Assembly (NCBI GenBank): GCA_949542085.1
Contig: CATGXW010000048.1
Span: 1-6,440, forward strand
DNA: 6,440 nt
Direction of reading: 5' to 3'
Origin: an uncultured Alphaproteobacteria bacterium
Lineage (GTDB): Bacteria; Pseudomonadota; Alphaproteobacteria; RF32; CAG-239
Part shown: one piece after another, positions 5,486 through 6,440 of the stretch
Layout of the letters: each line of letters starts with the position of its first letter
Position numbering within the stretch: the stretch's first letter is position 1
Translations under genes and position numbers: made by a program
The notes under the pieces: model-generated
What the model was told of the DNA's origin: nothing
Seen by the model: only the letters and a program-made list of their open reading frames with translations
The model's database searches: none

Positions 5486-5923
5486 TTAATCTTTTTTGGG
5501 ACCATGACCTTTTTTGCCACGTTCACGTTTGCCGTCAGGACGATGTTCCTTCTTCATCTTCTTGTCCATTTTGGCTTTCATATCTTTCAGCTTGGTCTGT
5601 TGTTCCGGAGTCAAGATCTTTTCAAACTCCTGCATATTTGCTTTACGCAATTCATCCATTTCCTTACGTAAAGTTTTCATTTTCTCCATCAGCGGTTTCA
5701 TTTTTTCACGACCGGCCTGACGAATTTTTTCCGCTTGAACCTTTTGCTCATCTGTCAATCCCAATTCTTTGGCAAAACGATCTTGATGATCTTTTTTCAT
5801 TTCCGGACGCATATCTTCCTCATGCGGCGGCGGTGGAGACAATTCTCCGTCCTGAGCAAAAGTCATAACCGGACTGCACATTATTGCACCAACAGCAAGC
5901 ATTGTTAACCAAGTTTTTTTCAT
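5486..5923 (-). CDS. Spy/CpxP-like periplasmic protein with two LTxxQ motifs
   Basis: A 145-residue secreted protein. A signal peptide (1-23, MKKTW then a hydrophobic core, probable cleavage TFA|QD) leads to a Pro/acid linker and a long, highly charged helical body. Two LTxxQ motifs, LTDEQ (56-60) and LTPEQ (104-108), are the hallmark of the Spy/CpxP group of periplasmic chaperones and stress sensors, with the expected spacing of about 45-50 residues. The tail (121-145) is unusually rich in Lys, Arg, Gly and His, ending GKKGHGPKKD. Members bind unfolded periplasmic proteins or, in the CnrX/ZraP branches, metals; the His and Met content here leaves the metal option open. It starts 2 bases after the sigma factor gene stop, with AAGGAG (5936-5931) inside that gene's last codons, so the two are probably co-translated. 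The strong terminator follows. Confidence 0.82.
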   Translation of the reverse strand: MKKTWLTMLAVGAIMCSPVMTFAQDGELSPPPPHEEDMRPEMKKDHQDRFAKELGLTDEQKVQAEKIRQAGREKMKPLMEKMKTLRKEMDELRKANMQEFEKILTPEQQTKLKDMKAKMDKKMKKEHRPDGKRERGKKGHGPKKD

Positions 5924-5925
5924 CC

Positions 5926-6420
5926 TTATTCTCCTTTTAAAAATTGTAGTTTTTCACTCAAAATTTTACGAGCATTAAATAACCGCGATTTGACTGTTCC
6001 CTCCGGAACATCAAGCTTTTTGGCTATTTTTTCTATACTGAGCTCTTCAAACTCATGCCAAATGACCACCTGCCGCATTTTTTTCGGCAAATCATCAATT
6101 GCTTTCAAAATAATTTTTTGACGAGATTTGGCATCTAATATTTCTTCCTGACGTCCTCCGACTCTCACCTTGTCAAGGACATCTTCGCCACCGATTGAAC
6201 GAGCGGACATTTTGTACTGACGAGAACGAAAATAATCCCGACAAACATTAGCCGCAATCATACAAATCCACTGACTAAAACGCCCTTTGTCCTCGTATTT
6301 ATCCATATTGCGCCAAGCTTTAATATAAACTTCTTGCTCAATATCTTCATTTTCAGCTCCCGTTAGTTTTCTGATAACGGCACGGATTTTTCCCTGATAT
6401 TGTGAAATAATATCCTTCAT
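5926..6420 (-). CDS. ECF-type RNA polymerase sigma factor (sigma70 family, RpoE-like)
   Basis: A 164-residue protein with the two-domain plan of ECF sigma factors. Region 2 (about 5-67) has the -10 recognition helix around EDIEQEVYIKAWRN (25-38), then FSQWICMIAANVCRDYFRSR (48-67). Region 4 (about 105-158) has LPKKMRQVVIWHEFEELS and the helix-turn-helix IAKKLDVPEGTVKSRLFNAR (132-151), which reads the -35. No region 1 or 3 and no C-terminal extension are present. The ATG at 6420 is preferred over an in-frame TTG at 6423: GGTGGG (6434-6429) lies 8 bases upstream. Upstream sequence is cut off by the window edge, so autoregulation cannot be judged. The downstream partner is the Spy-like protein rather than a membrane anti-sigma factor, and no such factor is seen in the window. 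Region 4 looks generic, so an EcfG assignment is not supported. Confidence 0.92.
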   Translation of the reverse strand: MKDIISQYQGKIRAVIRKLTGAENEDIEQEVYIKAWRNMDKYEDKGRFSQWICMIAANVCRDYFRSRQYKMSARSIGGEDVLDKVRVGGRQEEILDAKSRQKIILKAIDDLPKKMRQVVIWHEFEELSIEKIAKKLDVPEGTVKSRLFNARKILSEKLQFLKGE

Positions 6421-6440
6421 CAAATTATCCCACCATCAGC

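Noticed and set aside
5514..5868. Plus-strand open frames opposite the Spy-like gene
   Set aside because: Their Phe/Ser-rich composition is the expected shadow of a Lys/Glu-rich gene on the other strand.
5926..6420. Assigning the sigma factor as EcfG because of the GAAC/CGTT motif nearby
   Set aside because: Its region 2 and 4 sequences look like generic RpoE-type ECF factors, and no PhyR or NepR gene is in the window.

Overview
The window comes from a Gram-negative bacterium with AT-leaning DNA. Two small exported proteins, one of the Spy/CpxP type, imply a periplasm. A CobB-like sirtuin, a DUF3750 protein and a proteobacterial-style ECF sigma factor point to a proteobacterium, possibly a low-GC alphaproteobacterium. 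The taxonomic call is inference from gene style only. I see no rRNA, tRNA, CRISPR array, insertion sequence or phage gene, and coding density is high.

Layout. At the left edge (1-71, minus) is the first 23 codons of a gene that runs off the window. It diverges from a CobB-like Sir2 deacylase gene (151-885, plus). The conserved C-terminal end of that sirtuin lies in a different frame (about 797-919), so the gene looks frameshifted. Converging on it is a tight minus-strand operon of four genes: a long U32/DUF3656 protein (4994-2721), a 98-residue membrane-anchored protein (2712-2416), a DUF3750 protein (2409-1672) and an endonuclease IV-like TIM barrel (1670-882). The gaps between these genes are 8, 6 and 1 bases. 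A good sigma70-type promoter lies just before the first gene. Upstream, also on the minus strand, is a small exported glycine-zipper protein (5390-5046). Further right is an ECF sigma factor gene (6420-5926) followed after 2 bases by a Spy/CpxP-like periplasmic protein (5923-5486), closed by a strong intrinsic terminator (5478-5451).

How they may work together. The sigma factor and the LTxxQ protein form a plausible envelope-stress module, although no anti-sigma factor is visible. A sequence resembling an alphaproteobacterial stress promoter lies before the glycine-zipper gene and could place it in a stress regulon. The four-gene operon joins a probable RNA-hydroxylation factor, two membrane-anchored proteins of unknown role and a metal-dependent TIM barrel with all the ligand positions of endonuclease IV. 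No shared pathway is evident. The points most worth a second look are the broken sirtuin, the endonuclease IV-like metal site and the sigma/Spy pair.
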